DNA of 64,000 bases from the NCBI GenBank assembly GCA_964036315.1, contig OZ038495.1, forward strand, positions 23,573,190 to 23,637,189, in the 5' to 3' direction. Positions 21,168-31,984 of this stretch are shown one piece after another (positions within the stretch are counted from its first letter, which is position 1; each line of letters starts with the position of its first letter). The DNA is from Acanthosepion esculentum (taxonomy: Eukaryota > Mollusca > Cephalopoda > Sepiida > Sepiidae). The notes beneath the pieces were generated by a model that made no database searches, was not told the origin of the DNA, and saw nothing but the letters and a program-made list of their open reading frames with translations. Position numbers and translations under genes: made by a program.

Positions 21168-24100
21168 TGCCCATGTGGAAAAATATGTAAAAACCTGCGC
21201 GGCCTTAAAATCCATCAGACAAAAATGAGGTGTCAGGTGCGGTCGAACCAACAGCAGCGCGCAGGAATTTTTCCTGGTGAGACGCAGGAGGCGCAGGGCC
21301 GGGAAGCTCACCACAGTGCCCAGTCCCTCCAAGCAGAGGTTCAAGTAGGGCCTGATACTCCATTTCGAAGAAAGATAAAATGGCCCCCAGCCAGTAATAA
21401 ACACGACTGGCACGAATTCGACGTGGACATCAGCGAGATCCTTAAAATAACATCAAGAGGCTCGGTGGATAAACGACTAACGACAATGTCCAAAATCATC
21501 ATTAGTTATGCAGCAGGAAAATTTGGATATGAGGATCGGAAGGAAAAGAAAGGTATTAGCAAAGAAAATAGGAGGGAATTAAAAATTAAACAATTTCGGT
21601 CGGAACTCAAAACTCTTCGGAAACAATACAAAATCGCGAAACCCGAAGAAAGGCAACCGTTACGGGAGCTTCGAGACCTAATTCGTTTAAATATGAAGTC
21701 GTTACGTAGAGCAGAATGGCATAGACGAAGGAGGAAAGAAAGGGCGAAGAAACGGATGGCATTTCTCTCTAATCCATTCAATTTTACAAAGAAGCTGTTA
21801 GGGGAAAATCGAAGTGGACACTTGGAGAGTACCCCCATTGAAATTAATGCTTTCCTCCAAGAAACTCTGAGTGATCCAAACAGACAGCTAGATCTTGTAG
21901 AAAATACGTCGCTGATAAATCCTAATACACCATCAACGCCTTTTGACTTGAAAGAACCAACTTGGATGGAAATTAATTCAGTCATTACAGCAGCCAGAAC
22001 GGCCTCAACACCAGGTCCAAACGGAGTGCCTTACACAGTTTATAAACGTTGTCCAAAACTCCGTCGAATGTTATGGAAGTTAATGAAAGTTATTTGGAGA
22101 AGAGGGAAAATAACAGGACAATGGAGACACTCTGAAGGCATTTGGATCCCTAAAGAGGAGAAATCCAGAAAGATAGAGCAATTCAGATGCATCTCCCTGT
22201 TGAACACGGAGGGTAAAATATTTTTCAGCATCTTAAACCGACGCTTGGTAGATTTCCTTCTTAAAAATGAATACATAGATACCTCTGTACAAAAAGGTGG
22301 AGTACCAGGAATGCCGGGATGTATGGAGCATATAGGGGTCGTGTCGCAACTATTAAAAGAAGCGAAGAGAAATAGGGGCGATATAGCAATCGTGTGGTTA
22401 GATCTTAAAAACGCTTACGGATCAATACCACATAAACTAGTGGAAGCCGCTCTCCACCGCCATTATGTACCAAGCAAAATAACTGAATTAATTTCTGATT
22501 ACTACAACAATTTCCAATTGAGAACATTATCAGAAAATACTGCGTCGGCATGGCATACATTGGAGAAAGGCATCATAACGAGATGTACAATCTCAGCGAC
22601 CCTCTTCTGTTTAGCCATGAACATGCTAATTAAAGCGGCAGAAACAGAATGTAAAGGGCCGGTCACTAGGTCGGGACTAAGGCAACCTCCTATAAGAGCC
22701 TATATGGATGATATGACGATAACTACTACATCCGTTATTGGCGCGAGATGGCTGCTAAAGGGGATTGAAAAGCATATTACATGGGCCCGAATGAGTTTCA
22801 ACCCTGTGAAATCGAGATCACTCGTTTTAAGGAAAGGGAACGTATTAGATAAGGAGCGATTCAGACTATCCGGGGGAGACATACCAACAATTAGGGAAAA
22901 GCCCGTAAAAAGCCTGGGAAAACGAATAGATCACTCTCTAAAAGACACAACAGCAATCCAAGAAACAAAAGACAAACTAGAGACTTGGTTAATCAGGGTT
23001 GATAAGTCCGGTTTACCAGGCCGATTTAAAGCTTGGATTTATCAGCATGCCATTCTTCCCAAAATCCTATGGCCATTGTCCATCTATGAGTTTACAACAT
23101 CTCATATAGAACAGTTAGAAAAAAGGATTAACATGCGACTCCGAAGATGGTTAGGTTTACCGAAGAGTTTAACTAGTGCTGCTCTATACGGTAATACCAA
23201 TGCTCTACAACTTCCTTTTAGAAGTCTAGTAGAGGAGTTCAAAGTCACCAAAATCAGAACAATAATGCAGTACAAGTTATCCAAAGACCCAAAGGTGGCT
23301 GGAGCAGGCATTGAAATCCACTCAGGAAGGAAATGGAGAGTAGAGAACGAATTGCGTGTCGCGAAAGAAAGGCTCCGCGCAAAGGCCATATTAGGCGCTG
23401 TGGCTACGGGACGAGCAGGCTTAGGGTTTTTTCCTACCATTCGGGTGGACAGAGCTAAAGGTAAAGAAAAGAACCTTTTAATACAAGAAGAAGTACGCAA
23501 AGGTGAGGAGGAGAAAAGGGTAGCAAAGATGGTAGCACTAAGGCAACAAGGTGCGTGGACTAATTGGGAATCTATTATTTACAGGAAAATAAAATGGTCG
23601 GACATATGGAATAATGATATCAACATAAAATTCCTTATTAAGACTGTATATGACATCCTTCCCAGTCCTACCAACCTCCACCTATGGTATGAAACAGAAT
23701 CGCCACTATGCCAATTGTGTTCGCGTCATGGAACTCTAAAGCATATTCTAAGTAGCTGTAAGACAGCCCTAACGGAAGGCCGGTATAGATGGAGGCATGA
23801 TGAAATATTAAATGATATAGCAAAGATAGTTAGTACGGCCATCAGCAATAATACCTTAAACCTAGATAAAAGAGCCATAGAGTTTCATAGAGCTGGTGAG
23901 AAACCCCCAAAAAAGAACAAGAACTTAGCAAATATCCTGTCACCAGCAACGGACTGGGAATTAAGGGTCGACTTAGGGAAAAGATTAAAATTCCCCGACC
24001 ACATCGTGCAAACATCTTTACGCCCAGATTTAGTATTTTTCTCTAACAATATTAAGAAAGTAATAATGTGGGGACTGACAGTGCCATGGGAAGAGCATGC

Positions 24101-24359
24101 AGAAGAAGCCCACGAACGGAAGATGTTAAAATACGACGAATTAAAAACGAGTTGTAAAAACAATGGATGGAAATCAAGCTGTTTACCAATCGAGGTGGGT
24201 GTAAGGGGTTTTGCTGCAAGGTCGCTTTGCAAAGCCCTAACTGATATTGGCTTAGCAGGTGCTAACAAAAGAAAGGCCATTCGGACCATAACTAATACAG
24301 CAGAAAGGACAGCAAAATGGTTATGGATTAAGCGTGATAGCTCTTGGACTACAAAGTAA
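21168..24359 (+). CDS. Hero/R2-group LINE protein (RT plus restriction-like endonuclease)
   Basis: Non-LTR retrotransposon protein for target-primed reverse transcription. The first ATG is at 21225 (1044 codons), but the same frame is open upstream and encodes a zinc finger beginning CPCGKICKNLRGLKIHQTKM, so the native start lies further upstream. Numbered from that ATG: IKWPPASNKHDW (51-62), basic linker (105-190), RT domain with STPGPNGVPY (261-270), QFRCISLLNTEGKIF (319-333), WLDLKNAYGSIPH (391-403, catalytic Asp), RAYMDDMTI (491-499), and SLGKRIDHSLKD. C-terminal CCHC CQLCSRHGTLKHILSSC (829-845, C-x2-C-x7-H-x4-C). Restriction-like endonuclease RPDLVFF (933-939), then WGLTVPWEEH, ERKMLKY, PIEVGVRGF. 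The layout (N-terminal Zn finger, RT, CCHC, C-terminal RLE) is that of Hero/R2/NeSL LINEs, not APE-type LINEs. Some usually conserved positions differ: Arg453 in ITRCTIS, Cys322, and Gly950 where I expect an acidic residue before LTVPWE. Confidence 0.88.
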   Translation, partial: CPCGKICKNLRGLKIHQTKMRCQVRSNQQQRAGIFPGETQEAQGREAHHSAQSLQAEVQVGPDTPFRRKIKWPPASNKHDWHEFDVDISEILKITSRGSVDKRLTTMSKIIISYAAGKFGYEDRKEKKGISKENRRELKIKQFRSELKTLRKQYKIAKPEERQPLRELRDLIRLNMKSLRRAEWHRRRRKERAKKRMAFLSNPFNFTKKLLGENRSGHLESTPIEINAFLQETLSDPNRQLDLVENTSLINPNTPSTPFDLKEPTWMEINSVITAARTASTPGPNGVPYTVYKRCPKLRRMLWKLMKVIWRRGKITGQWRHSEGIWIPKEEKSRKIEQFRCISLLNTEGKIFFSILNRRLVDFLLKNEYIDTSVQKGGVPGMPGCMEHIGVVSQLLKEAKRNRGDIAIVWLDLKNAYGSIPHKLVEAALHRHYVPSKITELISDYYNNFQLRTLSENTASAWHTLEKGIITRCTISATLFCLAMNMLIKAAETECKGPVTRSGLRQPPIRAYMDDMTITTTSVIGARWLLKGIEKHITWARMSFNPVKSRSLVLRKGNVLDKERFRLSGGDIPTIREKPVKSLGKRIDHSLKDTTAIQETKDKLETWLIRVDKSGLPGRFKAWIYQHAILPKILWPLSIYEFTTSHIEQLEKRINMRLRRWLGLPKSLTSAALYGNTNALQLPFRSLVEEFKVTKIRTIMQYKLSKDPKVAGAGIEIHSGRKWRVENELRVAKERLRAKAILGAVATGRAGLGFFPTIRVDRAKGKEKNLLIQEEVRKGEEEKRVAKMVALRQQGAWTNWESIIYRKIKWSDIWNNDINIKFLIKTVYDILPSPTNLHLWYETESPLCQLCSRHGTLKHILSSCKTALTEGRYRWRHDEILNDIAKIVSTAISNNTLNLDKRAIEFHRAGEKPPKKNKNLANILSPATDWELRVDLGKRLKFPDHIVQTSLRPDLVFFSNNIKKVIMWGLTVPWEEHAEEAHERKMLKYDELKTSCKNNGWKSSCLPIEVGVRGFAARSLCKALTDIGLAGANKRKAIRTITNTAERTAKWLWIKRDSSWTTK

Positions 24360-24446
24360 AATTATTAAGCCAGTTAAATCTGTAAATAATTATTATATAA
24401 TGGTAACATAATATTGACAGCGTTTTCATGTATATATGTGTGTATG

Positions 24447-24503
<57 letters not shown>

Positions 24504-25576
24504 ATTTAAATACATGACTTTATTTGTACAGGTACAGTCAACGAACATATGTCAATTGGTAAATTGTGTTATTTGTAAATATATTTTTATGTTAAACCCT
24601 CTTTATACGCGGTAGTTTAAATTACTATTTACCTTAAGCGTTTTTTTTTTTTGTTTTTTTTAATCGGAATTATAACACGTACATAATGTATTTATAGAGT
24701 TTTTTCTCTCGATTTTTGTTTTAAATCGTCTGTATATTATTTCTACTATATTATTAGTTTATAGGGTTTACTTTTAAGCGATTCATATATGTATACATGT
24801 GTGTGTGTGTGAGTGTATTTATAATGCGCGCGCGTGTGTGTGTGTGTGTGTAGTTTTATAATGTGAAGTATAATAATTATTATATTCCAGGAGCATTTCG
24901 TAGTCTACTGTATTTAAACAACCTTAAATTTGTAAATAGTTTAATGGTAAGGAATATTATGTTGCTTACTTTACTTTATCGATTTTCTTTCTAATTTTAT
25001 TATTGTGTGTAAAGAAATAGACTATGTTCATGGACAATTATTTAAATATAGCGAATAAAACCAATCCAGTTAAAGTTAACCTGTAACAAATTTTAAGAAT
25101 CGGGCTAAACGATAAATGTAATAGTAGGGTTGAGTTTAATTCCCCCCCCCCAAAAAAAAAAACAAATAAAATACAAACGGCAATATTTAAACGATGCAAC
25201 ACTTAGGGAAGGGATTGAACTTAGGAATATTAAGATTACCTCCTTGGTTATCCATTGAAGCTGCTATCCACCAAAAAAAAAAACCTAGTCCCCACTGCGG
25301 GCCATTTAAAAATAGTTCGCGCAGCTGATTGGTTGTACAAACAGCCAATCGGATGTGCGGAATACGTGGTCTTTCTTCGTAGAATTCTTTAAAAAGGCCA
25401 GAGTAACTGTTAGCGTTTTAAAAGTGAGGGGGAATCAGGGTTAGATCTCCCCTGATTGGGTCGATTTGGTGATGGGGAGTATGATGTTGAAAGACCCGAA
25501 ACTCCCTGATGAACCAAGTCAAAACATCACTGACGACCCCCTCGGGCGCCTACTTAAAAGCGTATTTTTGAATTAT
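24126..25576 (+). mobile_element. Hero-type LINE, downstream direct-repeat copy B
   Basis: Second copy of the 1.45 kb block: the last 77 codons of the main ORF, the 3' UTR, the tRNA-like segment, the 5' leader and the start of the upstream ORF of a further unit. That unit is cut off after GCGTATTTTTGAATTAT at 25576. Offset from copy A is about 4686 bp, the apparent unit length. TG-tract lengths differ from copy A (longer near 24482-24503), which indicates recent duplication. Confidence 0.9.
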
Positions 25577-26045
25577 GGAAATCGATGACAAAGAGGGAAA
25601 AGATTTCGTGTGACGCATGTCGGGTTAACCCCTCCTAATTTTCGAAACCGTTACGAGGGGACGCTCTCTGGACTATAAATATGCTGTGATATTTTTTTTC
25701 TCAGTCTCTTTTTACCTTATCCGCTTATTCGTCAACATGTAAATCTTTCGCGGAGAATGCGTTTTCTTTGGGAAACGCATAAGCAACAACAAAAACAACA
25801 CACACAAACTCACACACACACAGATATACATTGGTTCTTGTTTCTTTTTATTTTTTTTCGTGGACTCACATCCAGAGTCCGTCAGTTTGTTGTGGCAATT
25901 TCAGGAGACAGCGTGTTATCCCCATTTTCAAACGCGGACGTTACTAACACCCAAAACACGTTCGGGAAGCGGACAACCGACCCGCGACACACATTTTGTC
26001 TTCTAGGACTTCATTGAACTAAAGTGATGTTTACACCACAAAAGG
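25577..26045 (+). promoter_or_regulatory. promoter- or LTR-like unassigned segment
   Basis: GC-richer than its surroundings, with GGACTATAAATATGCTG (TATA box, about 25671-25687) followed by a pyrimidine-rich stretch, a CACACA patch, and near the end AAAAGGGAGGAGACATTGAGG, which resembles a polypurine tract. These suggest an LTR retrotransposon relic or a host promoter. No paired repeat is in the window and the 86-codon plus-strand ORF here is unrecognised. Confidence 0.3.
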
Positions 26046-26174
26046 GAGGAGACATTGAGGATATTAAATTTAAATTAAACTTGTTTTTTTTATGTTTTGG
26101 GTGTATAGTCTAGCCGATTTCATTTTCTTTATTTTTTTGTTTATGTTTTTATCACTTATATAATTAAATACCCC

Positions 26175-26176
<2 letters not shown>

Positions 26177-26239
<63 letters not shown>
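26177..26239. repeat. (TA)n microsatellite
   Basis: About 31 TA units immediately next to a SINE-like repeat. Confidence 0.95.
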
Positions 26240-26242
<3 letters not shown>

Positions 26243-26620
26243 GCATGTTATTAAAAGCCAGAAAATATTTTTAGATTGTAAGAATTCTTTTAGAGATAAT
26301 AATGATTTTTACAGGTCCTACTAATTAACCCATAGCTGGAGGAGAAGAGGTGGATTCCTATTTTTCCCAAGGGTATTTGCGCATAACTGAATATAACGAC
26401 CCCGTCTTGAATTGAAACTCTGCTCTATGATTTTCCCATTCTGAGCCGTTAACCATTACACCAACCGCACATCCATGTTTACAGCGTCTGATATTATTAA
26501 GCGTTCACCCATCTAGGTAGGTACTAACCAGGTTCGACGTTGCTTAACTTCAGCTATCTTAGGAGAACTGGTGTTTCAACGTGATATGGTCGTCAGCCAC
26601 CCGGTACTAGAAATGTATAG
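26240..26620 (-). mobile_element. tRNA-headed SINE, copy 1
   Basis: Shared with 51945-52330 and partly with 53695-53825, all minus strand. The head reads GTGCGGTTGGTGTAATGG, TTAACGGCTCAGAAT, ending TTTCAATTC: a tRNA-like A box and degenerate B box. The body contains the conserved CTACTAATTAACCCATA(G/A)CTGG-type block and GCCAGAAAATATTTTT (given here in plus-strand reading). Transcription would be by RNA polymerase III. Confidence 0.6.
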
Positions 26621-27030
26621 CAAATATAAATATCAGTGAGATCTTGCTTTTATCTTCACCTCATCTCTAGTTGAGTAATCTGCTTTCGGTGTTTTGTTTC
26701 ACACACTAGGGTTTATGCAATCTCTCATTTGCTCTTAGGTGATGCGCTGTTGTGGTCACTTGTTGGTGCGTTTTATGCTATCTGATTTGTCTTTGTCGTG
26801 GGAGAAAAACGTTTGCAGAAAAGTCTATGCCAATCGCCTCCACTGTCATAGAATCATTTATTTCCTTTGCTTCTTAGACTTTAGATATTTTATATGAAGC
26901 TGGTCTTACTTTCTTTTCTTCAGTTTTGACCTCTTAGCATAATTAACTGGGTTCTTTCCAGAAAGAAATTGTTTATGATTCTCAAGGGACAGCGATTTTG
27001 CTGTTTGAATCTTTCTCTTGCTTCCTCCCC
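26621..27030. other. no recognisable gene
   Basis: Moderately complex sequence without an identifiable family. Confidence 0.45.
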
Positions 27031-27034
27031 ATAA

Positions 27035-27475
27035 CTAACTAGTTACCCGTCTACACATTTCACAACTACATCCGCGTCCTGGGTAAGACGATAAACTACG
27101 TCCAACAGCAAGGCCTATGCTCAGGAGCTTTTGAGGAGCGTGGAGCCACCTCTTAATTGCTGGTGTTCCCAGGTCCACCCTGCCCGGGGTGGTAGCACCT
27201 GTTAGGGTCCCAGCTAGAGGCAAATAGTTAACACCCAAACTTGTGTCAAAATACTATGAAAGTGTAAAAATAGGTTTTAATATCAGAAATACTTTATAAA
27301 AATATTACCAGCAATACATTTTTGAAAAAAGGAAAAAAAGATATTACCAGCAATACATTTTTTGAAAGAAAATTACCAGCAATACATTAAAAAAAAATTA
27401 CCAGCAATAAAAATGCTGTCGGCATTAAATAACCCATTGAGGTTGATATGCCGTAAAACTAACTAAACACATTCA
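27035..27475 (-). repeat. dispersed repeat R1, copy 2
   Basis: Reverse complement of the R1 copy at 16.4-16.85 kb: AACAGGTGCTACCACC, GGGTGGACCTGGGAACACC, AATTAAGAGGTGG, then TTGCTGGTAAT blocks and a terminal TTTTACGGCATATCAACC. It has one TACCCAGGACGCGGATGTAG unit where copy 1 has three. Confidence 0.75.
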
Positions 27476-27779
27476 TATTTACAGCAGGCAAAGAAGTCTT
27501 GGAAAAGGAAGGCTCAAATGAGACCCTATCGTAGATTTTATACTAAGAATCTTATGCGTTGGCTGTCCCTCTAGAGGCATGACATGTAAAAAATCAACAG
27601 GGCATCAATGTGATCCTTCACGGGCAAATCTCCCAAGGTCTTTTTCTGTTGCAGAAAATGTTGTTGCGGTTAGTCGCCTCATATTCCTAAGAAGGCGATT
27701 TTCAGCTGGTCACTCTTACTCTTCTACAATTTAAAAAATAATTTTCAAACTGTACATGGTCCAAGAGTCACTCGTGGTA

Positions 27780-28115
27780 GAGGTTTAAGATAATGGTTAA
27801 CTCTAGGCTTTAATAGGTTGAGAGTGTAGCAATCAGGGAAGTATCCTATTGATTTTCGGTTCCACAACGTAGCGGTTCGTGGGAAGACGCTGCTCGAGTG
27901 GAACACAATGGAATACAAAGAGAACGATGGTGGTTCTCTATAATGGGCGTGGCATGGCGGGTCTTAGCTGTGAAAGTTAGAACTGGTGGAATTAAGGAAT
28001 ATTGTTCGTTTTGTAGGGTGGAAAATAATTCATCACCCACAAGGGCGCGTAGACGTTTTTGGACTCTATCGAGACTGGAAAGCGAACACTCCAAGCAGTT
28101 GGAAACGGACATAAA
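27780..28115 (-). pseudogene. LINE RT C-terminal fragment (separate CR1-like family)
   Basis: An open minus-strand frame (88 codons) reads SLDRVQKRLRALVGDELFS, then PPVLTFTAKTRHATPIIENH and SLCIPLCSTRAASSHEPLR. It is followed in other frames by YFPDCYTLNLLK, giving the usual FP--Y-L--FK--V end of CR1/jockey-group LINE proteins. The wording differs from LINE-A and LINE-D, so it is probably a third family. Upstream RT motifs are absent. Confidence 0.5.
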
Positions 28116-28490
28116 GTTTTGTTGGTTCTACATCATGTCAAACATTCTTCACGCATATAACGTGAGAAAGCACCTATAATTTATCTAAATTGGCAAAAAT
28201 AAGCGAAAATATAGTTGGGGATCTTAGAAATTACTATCCTGGTACTCTTGAAGTGCCATGTCGCGCATTGAAGGGTGTTTCTGCACGCACCTCCGGTGGG
28301 CAACCCTGAGGCCACATTATGTTGCAATCTGCGCCAGTTCCTTTCTGCCCATGTCACATACGATGACCGTCTGCTATTATTATTTTAGGCCTTTTCCTTA
28401 ACAACATAAGCAATAACCATAAACAATGAGAAATCTGAAGTTAAACTAGCTAAAAAATCACCTAAACCTTTTAACATTTCCTTCTCCAAC
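28116..28490. other. no recognisable gene
   Basis: Sequence between two LINE copies; 28250-28340 is less AT-rich but unidentified. Confidence 0.45.
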
Positions 28491-28494
28491 GTCC

Positions 28495-31292
28495 GTAGCA
28501 TTCGAACCAAATTCCAGTGTGGAATCGTTCTTCGAAAAGTCTCCTGATATACTAGCTCTCTGCGAATCTAACCATAACTTGTCAATCCCCTCCTTTGATT
28601 TCTCGATTCTCGGCTACCTTCCTCTCCTTAGAAAGGACTCTAAAATCCACATGCATGGTCTGGGAGTTTTTGTCCGCGATCGTCTCCCGCTGGCTAGAGA
28701 ACTCTCTTTGGAATCTCCAGACTTCGAATATGTGTCTCCAGCTATCTCTCCTCAATACCGTAAGCTATCTTTTCTTCCCTATCGTTCCCCTTCCTCTCAA
28801 GACTGGTGGACTCGATAGCATTTCCGATAATATAGACAAGGCCATCTCTCTACATCCGTTTGCACACATATTCGTGTTCGGTGACTTTAACGCCCGCCAT
28901 ACCACGTGGCTTAAACACTCTGTAACTGACCCTCGCTGGCGTCGAATTTCCAATCCCTCACGCAAGCGGTTCAGTTTCCTACACATTTCCCCAGTAACCC
29001 TGACAGTAAAGCTTCCCTTCTCGATCTCTGTTTTACCTCCGTCCCTGACTATTGTCGCGCTACGCAGCTCTGACCACTTGGCAACTCTGATCCTGCCGTA
29101 ATGTCTATTAACATCTGCTTCCACCCATTTCCAGCCAAAAACCTCTTACTAACAGAATATCTTTCTGTTATCAACGTGCAGACTGAGACTAGTTTCGTGA
29201 TTTCCTTCGCAACGTCCAACATGTTGAACATATATTGAATGTGGTTTTTAATCAATCCATTTATAAATGTGCACCTGAGGTCTCCTCCTGAGTAAGATCT
29301 AGCATCGAGGCTTTCATCCCAACAAGAAAATATAAAGTTAAATCGTGCTCATCTCCTTGATTCTCAGCTGCTATAGCCCACAGGAATCACTTCTTCCGTC
29401 TGTCCCGAAGCGGCATGCCTGATTGCAACAGACGTCTCTTTGCCTCTGCTAGTAATGAATGCAAGCGTGTCCTCAATGAAGCAAAAATACTATTTGCTGA
29501 TAGAATGAAACAAAGTATTGCATCTCGAAAGTTTGGTTCTAAAGATTACTGGCGGTTCTGCAACAGTGTGCTGAACAGCAGCAAATCCACAATCCCTCCT
29601 CTATTCAATCAACTTGAAGTCTTAACTTCCTCAGCTGATAAGGCGGAATGCTTTGTTCGGAAATTCTATACAACTCAACACTCGACTCATCCGGCGTGCC
29701 GACACCTGATTTCCCCCCTACCGAGGCTCTATTGAGTGAGATGAGTGTAACCCCGTCGACGGTGTTGGGCATCATCTCTAAATTAGACTCCCATAAAGCA
29801 AGCAGTTGTGACGGGATAGCAGCCGTAGTCCTAAACAAATGTGCTCCTGAGCTGACTCCAGTACTCTCCGAACTATATAACTATTGCCTCACTGACAGCC
29901 TGTTGGAAGTCCTCATCTGTTGTCCCTGTTTTTAAGAACCCTTGAGAACCTTCTGACCCATCTAACTACTATCCTTTCAGTTTCCTACCACTCTTCGGCA
30001 AAATCTTCGAGGCTTTAATCAATGCCGAAGTGGTTAAACACCTTACATCCCATGATCTACTCTCTGAAAAATAATATGGTTCCGCTTTGCCCTGTCTACC
30101 GCTAATTGCTCTAGATATCTCTAAGGCGTTTGGCAGGGTTTGACATGCCGGCCTTCTTCGTAAGCTTCAAGGATACGGTAATACAGGACGATTATTTGAT
30201 TTAATCCATTCATTCCTGTCAAACCGTGAAATGAAGTTTGTCCTAAACGGGTTCTTCTCCAGTTCCTTTCATACAAACGCTGGTGTTCGCCAAGGCTCTA
30301 TCCTGGGTCCTACACTGTTTCTGATCTTCACCAACGATCTTCCTGATGTAATCAGTTCTCAAGTAGGCATCTACGCAAAAGACATTACCATTTACTCCTG
30401 TCTCAATAGCAAATCCGGCATGACTGACAAAGTTGGTCTCGAAAAGGACCTCCAATCTGTGGTTGACTGGAGCAGAAAATGACCTGTAAACTTTAATGTC
30501 TCCAAAACGAAACTGCTCCCATTTACCCACCATATGGAAACCTCTCTGAACCCCCCCTATCAGCATGGCTGATGCTCAACTCCACGAGAGCGTCCCTCTG
30601 TGCCTTCTTGGTCTCACATTTTGTACTGATCTGAGGTGGAACAACTACATTGAATCAATAGCTTCATCTACTGTGTCGAGCTAGTAGTTTTTTTTTATCA
30701 TCTGAGTACATCCTGCAAATCTACAAATCTACCATTCGTCCTTACATTGAATACTGTTGCCATATATGGTCTGGTGCCCTCGCTGTTCATCTTGAGGTTC
30801 TCGACAAAATCCAAAGACGGATCTGCAATGTGATAGATCCTGGCCTGGCATCTCGTCTCCAGTCACTTTCTCACAGAAGTGATGTGGTTTCCCTCTGTCT
30901 TTTCTACAGATATTTTCATGGAAACTGCTCTGACGAGGTACTTTCATTGGTACCTCCACCTGCAGGAATTTTAGCGAGTTACTAGGTTGGCATCTCGATC
31001 CCACCCTTTCACTGTCGAAACAGTTAAATGAACCGCCTCTTCTACTCCAACAGTCTCTTCTCTCGCGCTTCCCGTCAGTGGAACTTCCTTCCTCTTACTT
31101 GCTTTCCTGATAGCTATAATCTTCAAATATTAAAATGTAATGTCAATCGACATCTTATGATACCTTGATATTGATCCTCGTTCTTCTCTTTATCCTTTCC
31201 TCAAACACCCCCCTTTACTTACACTCACTCTGTGTAGCCCCTTGCGTGCTAGTGCCACTCCCGCATTGCTTGGGGTGAAATGCTTAAAAAAA
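28495..31292 (+). pseudogene. longest LINE-A copy (endonuclease to 3' end)
   Basis: APE-type non-LTR retrotransposon, jockey/CR1/L2-like. Order along the strand: endonuclease ILALCESNHN, LGVFVRDRLPLARELSLESP, YRKLSFLPYRS, HIFVFGDFNARHTTWLKHS (28864-28920, GDFN catalytic motif). The linker is RRLFASASNECKRVLNEAK. The RT has LDSHKASSCDGIAA, SNYYPFSFLPLFGKIFEALI, ALDISKAFGR, GVRQGSILGPTLFLIFTNDL and IYAKDITIYSC, which replaces the YADDTTIY active site, so one catalytic Asp is lost. The C-terminal domain has YKSTIRPYIEYCCHIWSGA. The tail is CCCTTGCGTGCTAGTGCCAC, then GGGGTGAAATGCTTAAAAAA. Frameshifts and stops (for example at 28816, 29736, 29935, 30483) show it is inactive. There is no ORF1. Confidence 0.88.
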
Positions 31293-31526
31293 AGAAGATA
31301 TTTCTTGTTGGTTTAAAGACATACATTAAGTATATTGATGGTATACGATTAAACTTATTTAGTCATTTATACTTTAAGTTTAATATAAGTTTGAATTTTG
31401 AATGTTTATAACAATCTTCTATAGCTTTGTTGAAACAAAGTGTGAAGTTGTAAAGCGGGAAATATATACTTGAGCATAACAGAATGATATGTCCTCAGTC
31501 TAGTGGGAAAATATGTTCAGCACTCG

Positions 31527-31527
<1 letters not shown>

Positions 31528-31603
<76 letters not shown>

Positions 31604-31608
31604 TATAT
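31528..31608. repeat. (TA)n-(TATG)n compound microsatellite
   Basis: TA units passing into seven TATG units. Confidence 0.95.
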
Positions 31609-31909
31609 AAATGGTGGTACTCGTTTGGAAAAACATCGGTTAGCTTAACTTGTAGTAGAACAAATCAGTACCCGAGGAAAAATGGGAAATAAAAAAAGAA
31701 AGCACCAAGAACATCTATTTTTTTTTCGAATTTTATATAATTATTCTTATAACTTTATCAAAATAAGTTTATTGATCTTTATGTTTTGGAAATAATTTAC
31801 CTTTATATCCTTATTTTTCCTTGATAAAATGTTCTTTGAAGCTTTAAAATAAAATGTTATTTCATATTTAGACTTTTTTTTAACATCGTTCTGATCTTTA
31901 TGCTCTCTA

Positions 31910-31912
<3 letters not shown>

Positions 31913-31977
<65 letters not shown>

Positions 31978-31984
31978 GTATGTA
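31913..31984. repeat. (TA)n-(TATG)n microsatellite at LINE-A 3' end
   Basis: TA tract followed by TATG units. It abuts the 3' end of the minus-strand LINE-A fragment, again linking this family's tail to TA repeats. Confidence 0.95.

Noticed and set aside
21506..24289. Minus-strand ORFs of 60-159 codons within the Hero-type region
   Set aside because: Antisense shadows of the 1044-codon RT/endonuclease frame.
24360..25576. Treating the 1.45 kb direct repeats as true LTRs of a retrovirus-like element
   Set aside because: They contain part of the coding region of the same RLE-type LINE, lack TG...CA ends, primer-binding site and target duplication, and the ORF has no integrase or protease.
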